A stretch of 64,000 bases of DNA, from contig CM054182.1 in NCBI GenBank assembly GCA_028829895.1, positions 35,968,879 to 36,032,878 of the forward strand, written 5' to 3'. The notes under the pieces are model-generated. The model saw only the letters and a list, made by a program, of their open reading frames with translations, was not told the origin of the DNA and did no database searches. Shown one piece after another: positions 42,741-54,592 of the stretch. Numbering within the stretch: position 1 is the first letter of the stretch; every line of letters begins with the position of its first letter. Made by a program: the position numbers and the translations under genes. The DNA comes from Sinotaia quadrata (taxonomy: Eukaryota; Mollusca; Gastropoda; Architaenioglossa; Viviparidae).

Positions 42741-45287
42741 GATTGAAAAACCTATTTCTGTTTCAAAAATAGGCAAAGTAATTGTTAGAGTAGTGAAAAT
42801 AATATATTTATATTTAAACAATCCCTGCTTAGTAAAACTTTTACCATTACTTTACCAATACTTTTCTGCTTGGTTTCTGACTCATAACTTTAATTTTGAT
42901 AATATGAATTTAAAAAGTGTTAATTTCTATCTGTCATTAGATGAAAATAACCATCTGCTGTTTGGTCTATCATTTTATTTTATCAGAATATAAATAATGG
43001 TTGACTTGCTAAAAATGTTTCAGGTTCTTTTCCAAATCCTGTATTTTTTTAGATTAGAATAAGTCAAATTTATTTTGCAGGAACACTCATCGTCTTTTTC
43101 TTCCCCATAGTTATTTCCATTAAAAAAAGAACCATTGTGCAGAACAGATAGACATTATGCAGTATGTGAATCTTCAGTTTCTTATAATGAAAAGTTTACC
43201 ATGTTTAACTTCAGGAAGTTAAACATGAGATATCTTTATTATATTTTATATTCATATACAATCTTTTATGTCATCAGTTCAATCTTTATTTCATTTGGCT
43301 TTTTGTACAATAAAGTATTTCAACTTGCAGTTGCATTCACTTTTATAATTTTTTTTTTGTTTTGTTAGCACAATATCATTGATAATCATGTATAGCCACA
43401 CATTTTTATTCTGCATATTTACTTATGCTAAAACTAAAACATCAGCTCTGATTGGTAATAGACCAATTAGAAAAATATAAATTCAAGATATCAAACAAAT
43501 AATGATACATACTATACTGTGTATTTGCAAATATTTATAAATAAGTGTTTGTATAGTGAAGTTAAAGAGACTTTTAAATGGCTTTCAATATAGCTTCAGA
43601 AAACAAAAATTGTTAATGAAGACATTCTCATGTTACCTGCAAATACATTAAATGCAGAGAAAGTGTATACCATCAAGACAATGTTCTACTTTACAAATTA
43701 AAAAAAAAAACACACCTTCATTGTAGCTAATCAATCATGAATTTCCTTCACTGTCAGATCAAATTTGCTGGTTGAGTGGTTAAGAGTTTATCTTTATTAT
43801 CACTGAGGTCATACTAGACAAAGATGGCCATCAGTTGTCCACATGCTTTGTTTTGTGCAACAGAAAGACAAGTCTTTCAGTGGTTTTGGGCAATGATGGA
43901 TTATTTTCTTCTGCAGTAGGAAAACATGAGCATTTATGGATAATGGAACAAGATATTTTCTCATAAAACAGGAAGACTTAACCTGGAATTTTATTGCTTG
44001 AATACACTGGCATTTCTGGATGGCAACTAGAAAATAAGAACCTACTGAATACAATTTTAAAAGACATATAATTATTTATTTATTTGCAGCTTGAAGGTTT
44101 CGTCATTAAATGGATGCTACAATAGTATTTTTCATGTAAAAGGAAGATATGGACATTACTAGATGATAAATATTTTCCCTTGTAACTTTAATACGCTGCA
44201 TCAGTGGATTGTACCGTGGTATGTTATTATGCATCAGCAACTGGAGGACATTATCTTGCAACGTGACATTAATGGATGACTCCAATGCAATTTCTTGTGC
44301 AGCATGACATGCTTATGAGTGAAATGACATATTTTCTTGGGGAACTGAAATACAAGAACGCTTTTTTAAAAAAACGATAACAAAATGAAAGCAGAGGAGA
44401 TGAAATGTGTGTAAAAAGAAAATATGCTTATTAAGAATGCATTAGCAAAGGTTCCTAGATGACAGTCTATGAAATTTCCTTGTGACAGTTGTTCGATATC
44501 TGATATTGTTAAAAATTATTGTTTATATAACAGAAAAATTGTCTAAAATAATTACAAGAATCCAACAAAACACAATGCAAAACAAACCAGCAATAAGGAA
44601 ATCTCATGGAAACACTAAACCTTAACCTTAAGCAATACCAACCAAACAATAACAAAAATAAGTAAAAACTTAAACTAAAGAAAAGCCACAAAATTTTATT
44701 TAAAAAGAAAACAAAACTCAAGTGATGCATACATTAAACCTAAAAAAGACTGAAGGCCATAAACTATTTTACAAGATACTATGACAGCTCGCAATCACAC
44801 TAACAACAAGGTATTAGCCTAGAAATCTCATAATCATTTGTAATTTCATCAAAATACGTTTAATTAATGAAAGTAAACAAATAAGAAGAAAGAAATTAAA
44901 TAGTATTTATTTGATAATAAGATCAGCTCTGGTATAATTCAGTAAAAACATGTACAGCAGTCGCTGATTTATTACACCATATATTTCAACTGTAATCCAA
45001 ATTTAAACGTTAATAAGTAATACTTGGGCAATATATATGGAATTAAACTGAAATCAAACATGTATATAACAACTGTTCAGTAATACATTTTAATCAGAAA
45101 TCAACTCGTGCTTCCAAGAGAGGAGAGAAATAAAGAACCCTCGAGAACGATATGATGAAAGACAGATTCTAAATTACTTCTGTGGAATACTATGATCAAT
45201 CAGTTGCTATGGTAAATTTAGACTGTCCACTGCCAACCTGCGAAGAATTTGTCAGGAAATGTTTGAACGTCTACCACGTCTAGCACG
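42741..45287. other. Convergent intergenic region between fascin and COX11
   Basis: No gene is recognised. A minus-strand AATAAA at 44973-44968 is about 315 bases past the COX11 stop and is a fair candidate for its polyadenylation signal; another lies at 44911-44906. A near-perfect 28-base palindrome lies at 43200-43227. Confidence 0.45.
43200..43227. repeat. 28-nt palindrome (13-bp arms, 2-nt centre)
   Basis: catgtttaacttc, then ag, then gaagttaaacatg. The arms are perfectly complementary. The spacer is too short for a stable RNA loop without opening pairs, so it is better viewed as a cruciform-capable palindrome or a fortuitous structure in AT-rich DNA. Confidence 0.8.
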
Positions 45288-45434
45288 TCACTGAGTCATG
45301 AAGCCAGGCAACGGCAATTTCAGTCCTTCCTTGGCTTGGAAGAACGTATATGAAAGGGTGATGGTGTCCACGCTTTTCAGTTTAGGGTCCTCCACGAATT
45401 CTGGGTCGATGTAGAAAAACACTGGCATATCCAC
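45288..45434 (-). CDS. COX11: COX11 cytochrome c oxidase copper chaperone, last coding exon (partial gene)
   Basis: Encodes the final 48 residues of COX11 (CtaG family), the inner-mitochondrial-membrane protein that delivers copper to the CuB centre of COX1 during cytochrome oxidase assembly. Read on minus from acceptor gtgttgcag: VDMPVFFYIDPEFVEDPKLK, then SVDTITLSYTFFQAKEG and LKLPLPGFMTQ, stop TGA 45290-45288. It matches the human end VDMPVFFYIDPEFAEDP..ITLSYTFFEAKEGHKLPVPG nearly residue for residue, and begins at the same boundary, right after the Glu-Glu pair of human COX11. The membrane segment and the CFCF copper-binding motif lie in upstream exons, which I could not find between 45435 and 64000. 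The exon is intact and has a proper acceptor, so I take it as part of a live gene, not a retrocopy. Confidence 0.93.
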   Translation of the reverse strand: MDMPVFFYIDPEFVEDPKLKSVDTITLSYTFFQAKEGLKLPLPGFMTQ

Positions 45435-47465
45435 CTGCAACACACGTGAACATAAACGGTCCGTCAGTTCGAAGTCAGTAAAGAGACCGAACCAAACAAA
45501 ACAATACGGACAATAAAATAAAATTTAAATTTAAAAAGAAACTACAAAGCGTGGTGCGGGATTCACGAAATAGATGTTAGTGGATAAAAAGAGTGTGTGC
45601 TATGGTCGAAAAAAAAAACCCTTAAAAAAAAATCTACAAAGAAATTAAAAGAATGAAGACACTTTTGGAAAGAACAATAAATGGTCGGAAGCGAGAGAGA
45701 GAAGAGGGTATTTGCAAGAGCAAAGGTCATGCATGTCAGCACTCTATAGGCATGTACATACATGTAGTACTGAGGTATGGGATGAGGGGTTACAACAGCT
45801 CGAACAAGAGAGCGATTGTCTGAACTGAGTTTATCTGGATAAGTAACATTAACCGTTTAGATTGCAATGTTATATAAACCAAACACAATCTTACGCTCTA
45901 TTATCCATCTCAACCCGCCTCACTCTAATCTTTTTTCCCCTTTAATTAAATGTGTCTGTATCTCTGGAAGCTAAGCATTCTTGGCCAGCGATCCACGCAA
46001 TCTGCAGAACAAGCTGATTCAAAACAGATGGATTCGCAAAATTTTCGGTCTGCTGCTCGTTAAATTAGGGACATTATTATTTTATTTCATGCCTTTTTAT
46101 TGGTCGCATGTTCTCTCCTATTTTCCCTTCATTCCATTATCATTCTAATGGCCAAACAGGAGCGCTTACTTTCGTTTATCTAATAATAAATGACGCTTGG
46201 CATCTGAAAGAAGCCTTCTTCAGATCGGAGTTCGTTTTCCAGCCTTAGATCAGATTAAAAGGTTTCGCTGACCTTTGCTACCCGCATATCTTTCAAACCA
46301 AAAACAGCGCTAGAGCAGCAAGAACGACAAGCCAGATACAGTGTACAAATTACGTTTGATCCAAAGGGTAAAGTGGAGTTATTTATTCCAATTAAACGTG
46401 CAGTCAGCACTTTATGTTAACCCTCCCGGCAAGAAAAAATCAAACAAAAATTGTATAAAGAGAGAAAGAAAATTCCAACACTAAAATATGATTACAGACC
46501 GTGAAAATAATAAGGTTGCCAACATTTTTGACACTGATATACAAACTTACAAATAAGTTGAGACCGGACAATCGTAAAAAAAAAAGGCTGTCATGATCAA
46601 TTCAGCACTTTCATCTGCTCATATTTAAATGGTTTTATTGCTCACTTTAAAAAAAGTTATAAATGCATTTCGTTTATGTTTTTATTAAAAAATAGTCAGT
46701 TAAGGGAATTAGTTTTCCTATCATTCTTTTCTATCCATCCCTGCTTTCTTTAATTGACGTGCTGACAGTGACAAACACTTGGCTCTAGATGTAATCTGTC
46801 GAGACATGAAATATGCCATCCAGACCTTGTGTCCACACCCAGAGAGGAGAGAGGGTCAGCTTTCTCACGTTACAGTTGAAATAAATACTCACTTCTTCCA
46901 CCACCTCAGCCCCACTTCCTCCCACCCTATCCTATTAACTTTCTTAAAAAACTTTCTTCTAGTTCTAAGCTGTTTACATTTTAGAACACTTATCTTTGGA
47001 CCCCCAACCGATGCACCGTGTCCGAACTAGAGACCAGCTTGTAGATAAGAGCAGATCTAACACTGCACCAGCTGTCAGCAGGGTAGTGGTTTATGACTGC
47101 TTCTATTGTCCACCAACAGAAAGGCTGACGTTGGGATGCAGAGCTACCAGCCAGCATTTTAGATGAAGTGATTTCTCAACATCACCATAGCAGCGGGCCA
47201 ACATAAATCTAAACTTTAAACCATGACATTTTGACGCAAAAAAAAAGAATTCCTATTAATGATTTTACAGTCCTGGAAAATATTTAATGAAAAAGCGACA
47301 GATGACATTCTTGTTTGTATTCTGAATTTTGCATCTGGACTTTCATTTTTCCGCTTGCGTATATTGAATAGAGAGTATATTAAATCCGGCTGATACTACT
47401 GGATGTTTCTCGTTTTCTTTATCATTCTTGATGACCCGGAGACAATTCAGAAAACAAATGTGTTG
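45435..47465. other. Region upstream of the COX11 last exon, presumed intron
   Basis: No exon or known repeat was recognised on either strand. If COX11 continues to the right this is intron, as is everything up to the window edge. A plus-strand open stretch at 46779-47030 has no family resemblance. Confidence 0.4.
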
Positions 47466-47502
47466 TGGGCAATTTTGCATTTAGATCATGTGTATTAAGG
47501 AC
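47466..47502. repeat. Left remnant of the 41-bp minisatellite, cut off by an LTR
   Basis: The sequence ttttgcatttagatcatgtg followed by tattaaggac is one unit of the array that continues at 49165. It ends exactly where the reverse-oriented LTR begins. Confidence 0.8.
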
Positions 47503-49164
47503 TGTGACGCCAACGCCACCTAGTTAATGGTTATGATAATTATTAATTAATTAATCATACATAACTAATTACAAGTGATGAGAATCTTAATTTATGTTAT
47601 TAATAATTCTCCAGCACACACCACTCGTCTCTCTCTCACTTGGCAGATATGCGGGCGCTGTGAATGCTTTCTCACTTCCACAACATTAAAGACAAACATT
47701 TAGTCTCACACAATATTTCCGTAGGTGGAAAACTTCTTACTAAAGGAGAAGAGCAATCCATCTTTTAATCTATATATTTAGCGAGCCTCCATCCACCCAT
47801 TTTCTTCTCCAACATAAGGTTATCAATATGTGTAAGGTCAATAAATTTAGCAATAAATTTATTATATCAACTATCAAATATATGCATAACAAATACAATG
47901 AAAAAGATTACTTGACATCAATATCTCCATGAAACTACTTTCAAATAATTTTAATATCTATACAGTCTTATATCCTAAAACAGATTAGTGTCAATACAAA
48001 TCAAAGGATAATTCTTATCAGGGAACAGAAATGGAGTTATCAGAGATAAGTGATAATAGTTTATATGTAACCTTGTCTATGCAAAGCTGCAACAGTCTTT
48101 TTGCTCACCTTTTGTAACAGTCACAAATTTACTGTTCATCTTATTACTATCAATTCCATGTATTTCCATTTTCATGTTGTAGAACACTGACTAGCTGCTA
48201 TTCCCTCAAGGGCCGTCTGGTGCTCCGCCATATTAGCTCCCTCAGGCAGAACAATAATTGTAACAATTTTCAGTAACTTCTTTGTACTAGAATTTGCTCA
48301 ACGTGGTCAGCATACTTTGCTACCATACATCACAAGAGTGCAGTTTATTTCTTACACTTTACACTACAGTAGATACTTCTTGAGTCTACCATGGTCATAG
48401 CGGTTTATAATCACTAAACCAGGAGATTCAGATAAAACAAGGAAAGGCTGCTTATTCCTGTAAAAACATAATCAGGGAACAAATGCTAAGTTTCCAGTTT
48501 ATTTATCTTTAACTCCATTCTCTCTAACATTCAAGGATCAACTTACAGTTTCCTGCTACAGTAATTATTAGCCCGATATACGAACACAGCATAATAAATA
48601 CAGCAAAACAATTTTATGAGTGCATTCACTAGAAACAATGTCATGTGTTTAGCATTACTATATACAAGCATTTTAGTTTTAAAATTTGTAGAAATTTAGA
48701 AATTTAGTCTACTCACATAATACATCTCTAGGTAAAACACAAGAATAACATATCAATAGCAAAATGCATGAAATATTTCTAAATCCATTCTCTCTCAATC
48801 AGTCAGTTAATTCACCATTAAGCTAATGGCTGCCTTTCATGACCAGACTTCTTTGCCACTTCAAATTCAAGTGATTAGACAATAACATTCTCTACAGCAG
48901 GTATTCTTTTTATCTCAGCCCATTGGCTGGTCTCGTTCTCATAAATCTTAACCATTGGATAATAAAAACTACTCATCCAGTTGGAAGTGGTTTGGATTAC
49001 ATCAACAATTTCTAACATATTCTCAACTGGAGTTGTTTACTCCAACTCTGACATTTACAGAAATACCATCATAAGAGTGCCCAGGGTTGGGTCACTTAGA
49101 CAATTTAATAATTTATATAACAATTAAGTTTAGAAATAGGGATAGGCAAATTTACTCCACCCCA
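47503..49164 (-). mobile_element. Solo LTR (about 1.66 kb) of a Ty3/gypsy-type element
   Basis: Read on minus it starts with a worn TGG..GGAGTAAATTTGCC and ends GGTGGCGTTGGCGTCACA, so the plus strand runs tg...ca. It matches the plus-strand LTR at 54593-55378 at both ends and the partial LTR at 57243-58132 through its first half. Both flanks are the 41-bp minisatellite; removing the LTR rejoins ttaaggac and tctgttttgc into a normal array unit, with gac present on both sides as a residual target duplication. No internal retrotransposon sequence is attached, so this is a solo LTR left by LTR-LTR recombination. It would carry its own promoter and poly(A) signals, but none can be verified here. 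Confidence 0.82.
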
Positions 49165-49648
49165 GACTCTGTTTTGCATTTAATTCATGTGTTGTGTATT
49201 AAAGACTCATTGTTTTGCATTTAGATCCTGTGTTGTGTATTAAGAACTCTCTGTTTTGCATTCAGATCTTGTGATGAGTATTAAGAACTTTCTGTCTTGC
49301 ATTTAGATCCTATTTGTGTATTAAGGACTCTTTGTTTTGCATTTAGATCATTTGTTGTACATTAAGGACTCTGTTTTGCATTTAGATCCTGTGTTGTGTA
49401 TTAAGGTATCTCTGTTTTGCATTTAGATTCTGCATTGTGTATTAAGGTCTCTCTGTTTTGCATTTAGATTCTGCATTATGTAATAAGGACTCTCTGTTTT
49501 GCATTTAGATTCTGCATTGTGTATTAAGGTCTCTCTATTTTGCATTTAGATTCTGCATTGTGTATTAAGGTCTCTCTGTTTTGTATTTAGGCCCTGTGTT
49601 CTGTATGAAGGACTCTCTGTTTTGCAATTAGGTCATCTCTTCTTCATT
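49165..49648. repeat. 41-bp minisatellite, about 11.5 copies
   Basis: Tandem copies of about 41 bp, each beginning ttttgcatttagatcctgtg and continuing ttgtgtattaaggactctctg. The central copies, carrying attctgcattgtgtatt, are nearly identical, which suggests recent local expansion. One more unit lies on the other side of the solo LTR. Confidence 0.93.
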
Positions 49649-51252
49649 TGAATCCTTTAGTTTGTATCTGGACCGGACCCTCTGTATTTTCCACTTCCTC
49701 ATTGCATATGTCTAACTTAGTCTTTGAGGGCCTAAAGAAATTAGTGAACTGAACTTAGCACTTCCTAGCGATTATTTTCGTTGATTAGTTGGGGAAAAAA
49801 TGGACCAGTTACAGTACTTTTTCGTTTTCAATTATAAGCTCAAAGTCTATTTGCAAATAAAAACAAAATTTCTATTTAAAAAGTCTTTTGCAAAAAGTGG
49901 CATGTTCAGTCACCATTTTAACAAAGCATTAACTGCAGTTCGTGTTTTCAGACTAGTATTTTAACGAAGCATTAACTGCAGTTACGCGCTGGTCGGGTGG
50001 CCTTGGCCGGACAATCGAAGTAAGAAATAAAAAAAAAATCTGGCGAGTCGACTGCTCGGTTTCCGTGACAAAGACTCTTGATGAAAACAAGTGCACTGGG
50101 ACCGCTATTGATTTATCAGTCTCTTAGTGAAAACAGTACAACACTGCTTGCTACACAACTGTCTGAATGGTTTTCAATACTGGCAAGTGTGATTACAGGT
50201 AATTTCAGAAACAGACAACAATGCAACACGAATATTCAAAACACTATAGAGGTATCCAAAACAAAAACAACCGACTCATTGTTTCTTTTAAATAGTCTTT
50301 ATCAGCGCAATAAGGTACGATGATAAAATGACGTCTAAAGACGTATAAAAACACGTCAAAATTTTCATCTTGTCCTTGGTTACTGCTCTCTTTCTACGTG
50401 TCTTATTTTTATTTTTATTTTTTAAAAAAATCTTCTTGACGCTTAGTAAATGCTGTATATATTTTCAAAAGAATTAAGTTGACCTTGAAATGAAAATCGT
50501 CTCTAAGTAGCTAAGTTTTCTTTAAAAAAAAAATTCTGAAATCCAAATTTCAATCAACATAATCGTCGATATCACCAGAAATCCAAATTTCGATTATCAT
50601 CACTTTCGCCATCATCGACATTAGTAGTACATGTAGCGCAACAGAAACATTATCAACAGCAGTTTATTATGATGATTATTTTGTTCTTGTTTTTAAATAA
50701 CGTATTTGGAATTGAGTGCTGCCAACAGAAAATCCGCCAGCCCAGGGAGAAAACACTATTCTTAGCTGTAGTACTGTAGATAGATGTGCTCGAAAAACAT
50801 ACTTTGTCATAGTGCATGTATAAAACCCCCAAATTTGTTTAGAAATAAGACTATTACATAAATAAATAGATACCTCTCTCGATCGATCGACAGATCGAAA
50901 AAGAAATATTATGTTAAAATCATATAACCAGTGGGAAATTAAAATTCAAGAGTGTACAACTAAAAGTCATGGAAGTATTATTCTCTGATCAAAGTTCAAT
51001 TTTACGGATATTTTTTTTAATTCTTGCATTTATTTCATGGTTTCACATTCGTAAACTATTAATTATTTTCCCATTAGATTATTATAGAAGCCCACATTTG
51101 ACACTGGAGTCAAAAGAGCGATATATAGTGGCCCGCATACATGAACTATGCAACTTCAAATGGTCAGGACGGGAAAGGTGTTGGAGACTGATGGATGAGA
51201 ATTGACCAAAATCGGGTATAGCAGGGAGTTGTCTGAGCTCGGGAGACTAGAA
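49649..51252. other. No gene recognised
   Basis: Contains short tandem duplications around aagcattaactgcagtt (about 49923-49983) and around gaaatccaaatttc (about 50538-50592), and a gatcgatcgacagatcg motif at about 50880. Open stretches at 50078-50323 and 50969-51205 on plus match no family I know. Confidence 0.4.
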
Positions 51253-51322
51253 TGTATAGCTGGTGACTAAACTCAAACAAGACTAGTGTGTGTGTAGATG
51301 GGGATTGACTAAACTCAAACAA

Positions 51323-51357
<35 letters not shown>

Positions 51358-51530
51358 TTGGCGATTGACCAAAAAACTCAATCAAGACGTGTGCGTGCGT
51401 GTGTGTGTGTGTGTAGTTGGGGATTGACTAAACTCAAACAAGACGTGTGTGTGTGTGTGTGTGTGTGTGTAGCTGGGGATTGACTAAACTCGGGCAAGAC
51501 TCTTATATATAGCTGGGAATTGACTATGTT
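51253..51530. repeat. Compound minisatellite with embedded (GT)n
   Basis: About four to five copies of a unit made of agttggggattgactaaact, caaacaagac and a variable GT tract (about 51285-51293, 51326-51354, 51391-51413, 51444-51469). The GT length differs between copies, so unit duplication and microsatellite slippage have both acted. The unit ends on the last copy in tatatatagctgggaattg. Confidence 0.88.
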
Positions 51531-52789
51531 GGGCATTCCCATTCCCGTGCATTACTAGTTTTACATGAATTTATTAAGTATAAACAACAATCTCATCAAA
51601 AGTTTCAATATCAAATTATAACCCTTATGACCCTGGCAATAAAATGCTAAATTCAGATGCCGGGGGGAGGGGGAGAGAATGCCCAGCACTGATATGGAAG
51701 GAAGTCAGTAAAAGAACTTGGGCTCAGGTGATTTGGTAGTTCGTGGAAAAATCGGGCCGTTCTAACCTGGTCTGCTTATGAGTCAATCTTCAACGCACCC
51801 CCCACGCCCACCCCAACCCCCAAGCCATTCAAATTTCTCCTTCCCCAAACCGGCGAAGTCGTGACAGAAGAGATGAGTAACATTTGCTGAGCTCAGACAC
51901 AATGTACAAAATTAGTTAAAATAAGTATATGAAAAGCAACAATATTAGGTGACTTCACACTTTCCTAAGACAGGGAGACTATACTGTTTAAAAGATTACC
52001 TGAAAACAGATAGACACTGACACATGCACATTGTTCCTTGCAATCACAATCCTTCTAAGCTTTCAAGTTAGTTTGGACATTTGGATTGTCCCACACGAAG
52101 TTTAGATTGACCAAATGTATAATTATAATAGGATGTGTGTGCACAAGTGAGTGGATGCGCGCGCGCGCCCTTTTGCGGAGAAGGGAAGAAAAAGACAATT
52201 AATAAAAACAATAAAACCAGTACTAGCCTGAATGATGAAAATAAGAGATGTTAGCCACATTATGTCTATTAAAGATAAAAAGATCACTCGTTGCCGGTAC
52301 CCATTACCGACAATTCGGCACATGGTGAGAGAGCGATTGGAAGAAGTTTAAAAGAGTGCCTAAGGCTGACTCGTGTGTTGAAAACGAGCAAAGATCACAC
52401 ACACGCACAAACACACAAAAACGCGCGCGCGCACGAACGCACACACGTAATCTGACCCTTGACTACTTCGTGAGCCGATGTGTGTTCGTGCACAATACTA
52501 GTGCTGTTGCCAGTTTAACACAAGCTTGCGATGTTTGCGTCTAACAGGAAAGAGAAAATCCTTGGAAAATACATTCGTCTACAAGTATTTCTGAAGGTTT
52601 CTTTTTTCCAACCACCACCCCCATCACTCCCAAAAAAATTAACAACAAAACAAAAATCAATCAACCCCAAACAAACGAAAAAAGAACAGTTATTTTTAGC
52701 TACACTCAATCTGACCATGTCATGTAAGCTACCATCCATGTCAACTTTTAAAAATCCTTAAATTACAACAACAAAAAACCCCACAAAAA

Positions 52790-52846
<57 letters not shown>

Positions 52847-53149
52847 GAGGATGGACAGAAAACAAGTGTACTGATTGTGAAAACTGATTGGGGTGTTTAT
52901 GATTTAATTTTTTAAAAATTAGATATTAACACTTTATTACATAACATCCCGATAATTATTTGCACTTACTGGTACCCTTCCCCATTTTTCTTATGTAGAA
53001 CAAACATACTCTAGCATAGGCACACAATCAAATGCACTGGATATATACTGTCAGAGAGTGAAAGATGGAACTAGATGAAACCATAACAAATGATATTCCT
53101 TTTAGATGTGTAGCCATCAATCTCATTAGATAATTTGTGACCTCATCAG
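51531..53149. repeat. Microsatellite-rich intergenic or intronic stretch
   Basis: No gene is seen. Alternating tracts include gcgcgcgcgc at about 52157, a CA/CG tract at about 52395-52445 and a (GT)n of about 54 bases at 52794-52847. The remainder is unremarkable. Confidence 0.6.
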
Positions 53150-54139
53150 GACAAGGCACACAGGCAGATTCTCACCATCCATGATTATGCTATGCGACAC
53201 CCTGAGGCAGTTGCTCTTAGTTCTATTAGTACTGTGTCAGTAGCAAATGCCCTGTTGACCATTTTTTCACATGTAGGATTTCCAGAAGAAATCTTGTCTG
53301 ATTCAATTCATGAGTGATTTAATGAAAAGAGATTAATCAACTATTGAGAATAAAGCAGTTTAGAACTACTCTTTACCATCCTATATGTAATGTTTTACTA
53401 AAAATCTGAACTCTACTCTTACCAAGTCCTGTGTGTGGAAAACCCTTGTGATTTGGCCCATGTATATTTGCCAGCAATTTTGTTTGCATTGTGTGAAGTA
53501 CCACAAGATTTCACTCATTTTTCACCTTTTGAACTCTTATATGGTAGGACTGTTAGGGGATCTATGTTTATATTACGAGAATATTGGACAGAGAGTGGGC
53601 TAGCAGAATCTGTAAAAAGCTCATATCAACAAATGCTTGAACTTGTGAACTGTATTGCTACCGCATGTCAGATAACAACCAAGAATGTACATGAAAGTAA
53701 AGCTAGACAAGCACATCTGTACTACCATAAAATGAAGGAATGTAACACTTTGAAGTCAGTATATGCAGGTGTAGTTGTTACCTCTGAATTGAAACAATGG
53801 CAAGGACCCTATAAAGTTGTGGAGAAACTGAGTGGGTGCAATTTCCTAATTTAGATCAGATCTAAAGCAACAATTTCTCATGCTAATCTGATGAAAGCAC
53901 ATAAAGAACATCCGGATAACATGGTTGCTACTATTGTAATAGAGGACGATGCTGCCTCTGTACCAGATGCCGAATCTATATCAAACCCAGGTTTAACAGA
54001 TGTTGAAACTGTTACTGAGGTTATTTTAAATCCAGAACTCTCAGACCCTGAAACTCAACAGTTCTGGAGAGTGATAAAAGACGCTCATGATGTTTTTACT
54101 GATGAACCCAGGAAAAAAGTAATTGATTGTTATTGTTAA
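53150..54139 (+). pseudogene. Ty3/gypsy pol fragment: integrase core to linker before RT, broken
   Basis: From 53168 the frame reads ILTIHDYAMRHPEAVALSSI and GFPEEILSD, the RNase-H-like integrase core, with stop codons and a frameshift between about 53312 and 53434 (QLLRIKQFRTTLYHP survives in another frame). From 53435 a long open stretch has FSPFELLYGRTVRG, ILREYW, SYQQMLELV, ARQAHLYYHKMKE and QWQGPYKVVEKLSGC, the classic gypsy integrase C-terminus. A single TAG at 53852 interrupts it; the same frame then continues ISHANLMKAHKEH and, after an acidic linker, DAHDVFTDEP, which resembles the segment that normally leads into reverse transcriptase. RT and RNase H themselves are absent. The element is dead; its 3' LTR follows. 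Confidence 0.85.
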
Positions 54140-54569
54140 ATCTTAACTATTAAATTCTTTTATTGTTAATACCTCTTTCGTAGTGATTTTTATGCATATA
54201 GACCTAATCGTGGTTTGGATGGGGGATCGACTGAGCTAAATGTGACATTCTGAATGCATAAAGATTTAAGAGAGTTTTTAACGGTTTCCAAGCCGGCTAT
54301 TGTACACAAGTTTGTCTGTTCGTGAATCTGTTTGTCTGTACTACAAAGGCGCATTTTCATATGAGACGAAAGATAAATTTGAGCAACCAGTCTGTTTAGG
54401 GAAAGAGGAGAGATTAATTTATCTAATTAAATTAAGGTTCTGTAAAATTCCTAAGCAGGGTCTCTAAATAAAAACTGGACATGTAACACTTATTATGGTG
54501 GAAGGTTAACCAGTAATGTTTTAAATTTACTCCTAATAGAGTAGTTGTGAATATGATGGTTAACATCTC
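54140..54569 (+). other. Retrotransposon remnant between pol and the polypurine tract
   Basis: About 430 bases lying between the end of readable pol and the polypurine tract, where a complete element would have several kilobases of RT and RNase H. Nothing coding is recognised; it is probably 3' internal sequence after a large deletion. Confidence 0.5.
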
Positions 54570-54590
54570 AAAAAAAGAAGGGGAGGGGGG
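54570..54590 (+). other. Polypurine tract of the Ty3/gypsy element
   Basis: Twenty-one consecutive purines, A-rich then G-rich (aaaaaaagaagg then ggagggggg), end two bases before the LTR start TGTGGCAG. Position and composition are those of the plus-strand DNA primer of LTR retrotransposons. Confidence 0.82.
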
Positions 54591-54592
54591 TA

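Noticed and set aside
43768..43830. tRNA-like start ggttgagtggttaagag
   Set aside because: It resembles an A box, but no B box (ggttcgaatcc-like) or acceptor stem follows at a proper distance.
45288..45434. COX11 fragment as a processed retrocopy
   Set aside because: It begins exactly at a known COX11 exon boundary behind a proper acceptor, has no upstream COX11 sequence fused to it, has no poly-A tail and keeps an intact frame.
49165..49648. Possible CRISPR array
   Set aside because: Units are contiguous with no unique spacers, and the genome is eukaryotic. It is a minisatellite.
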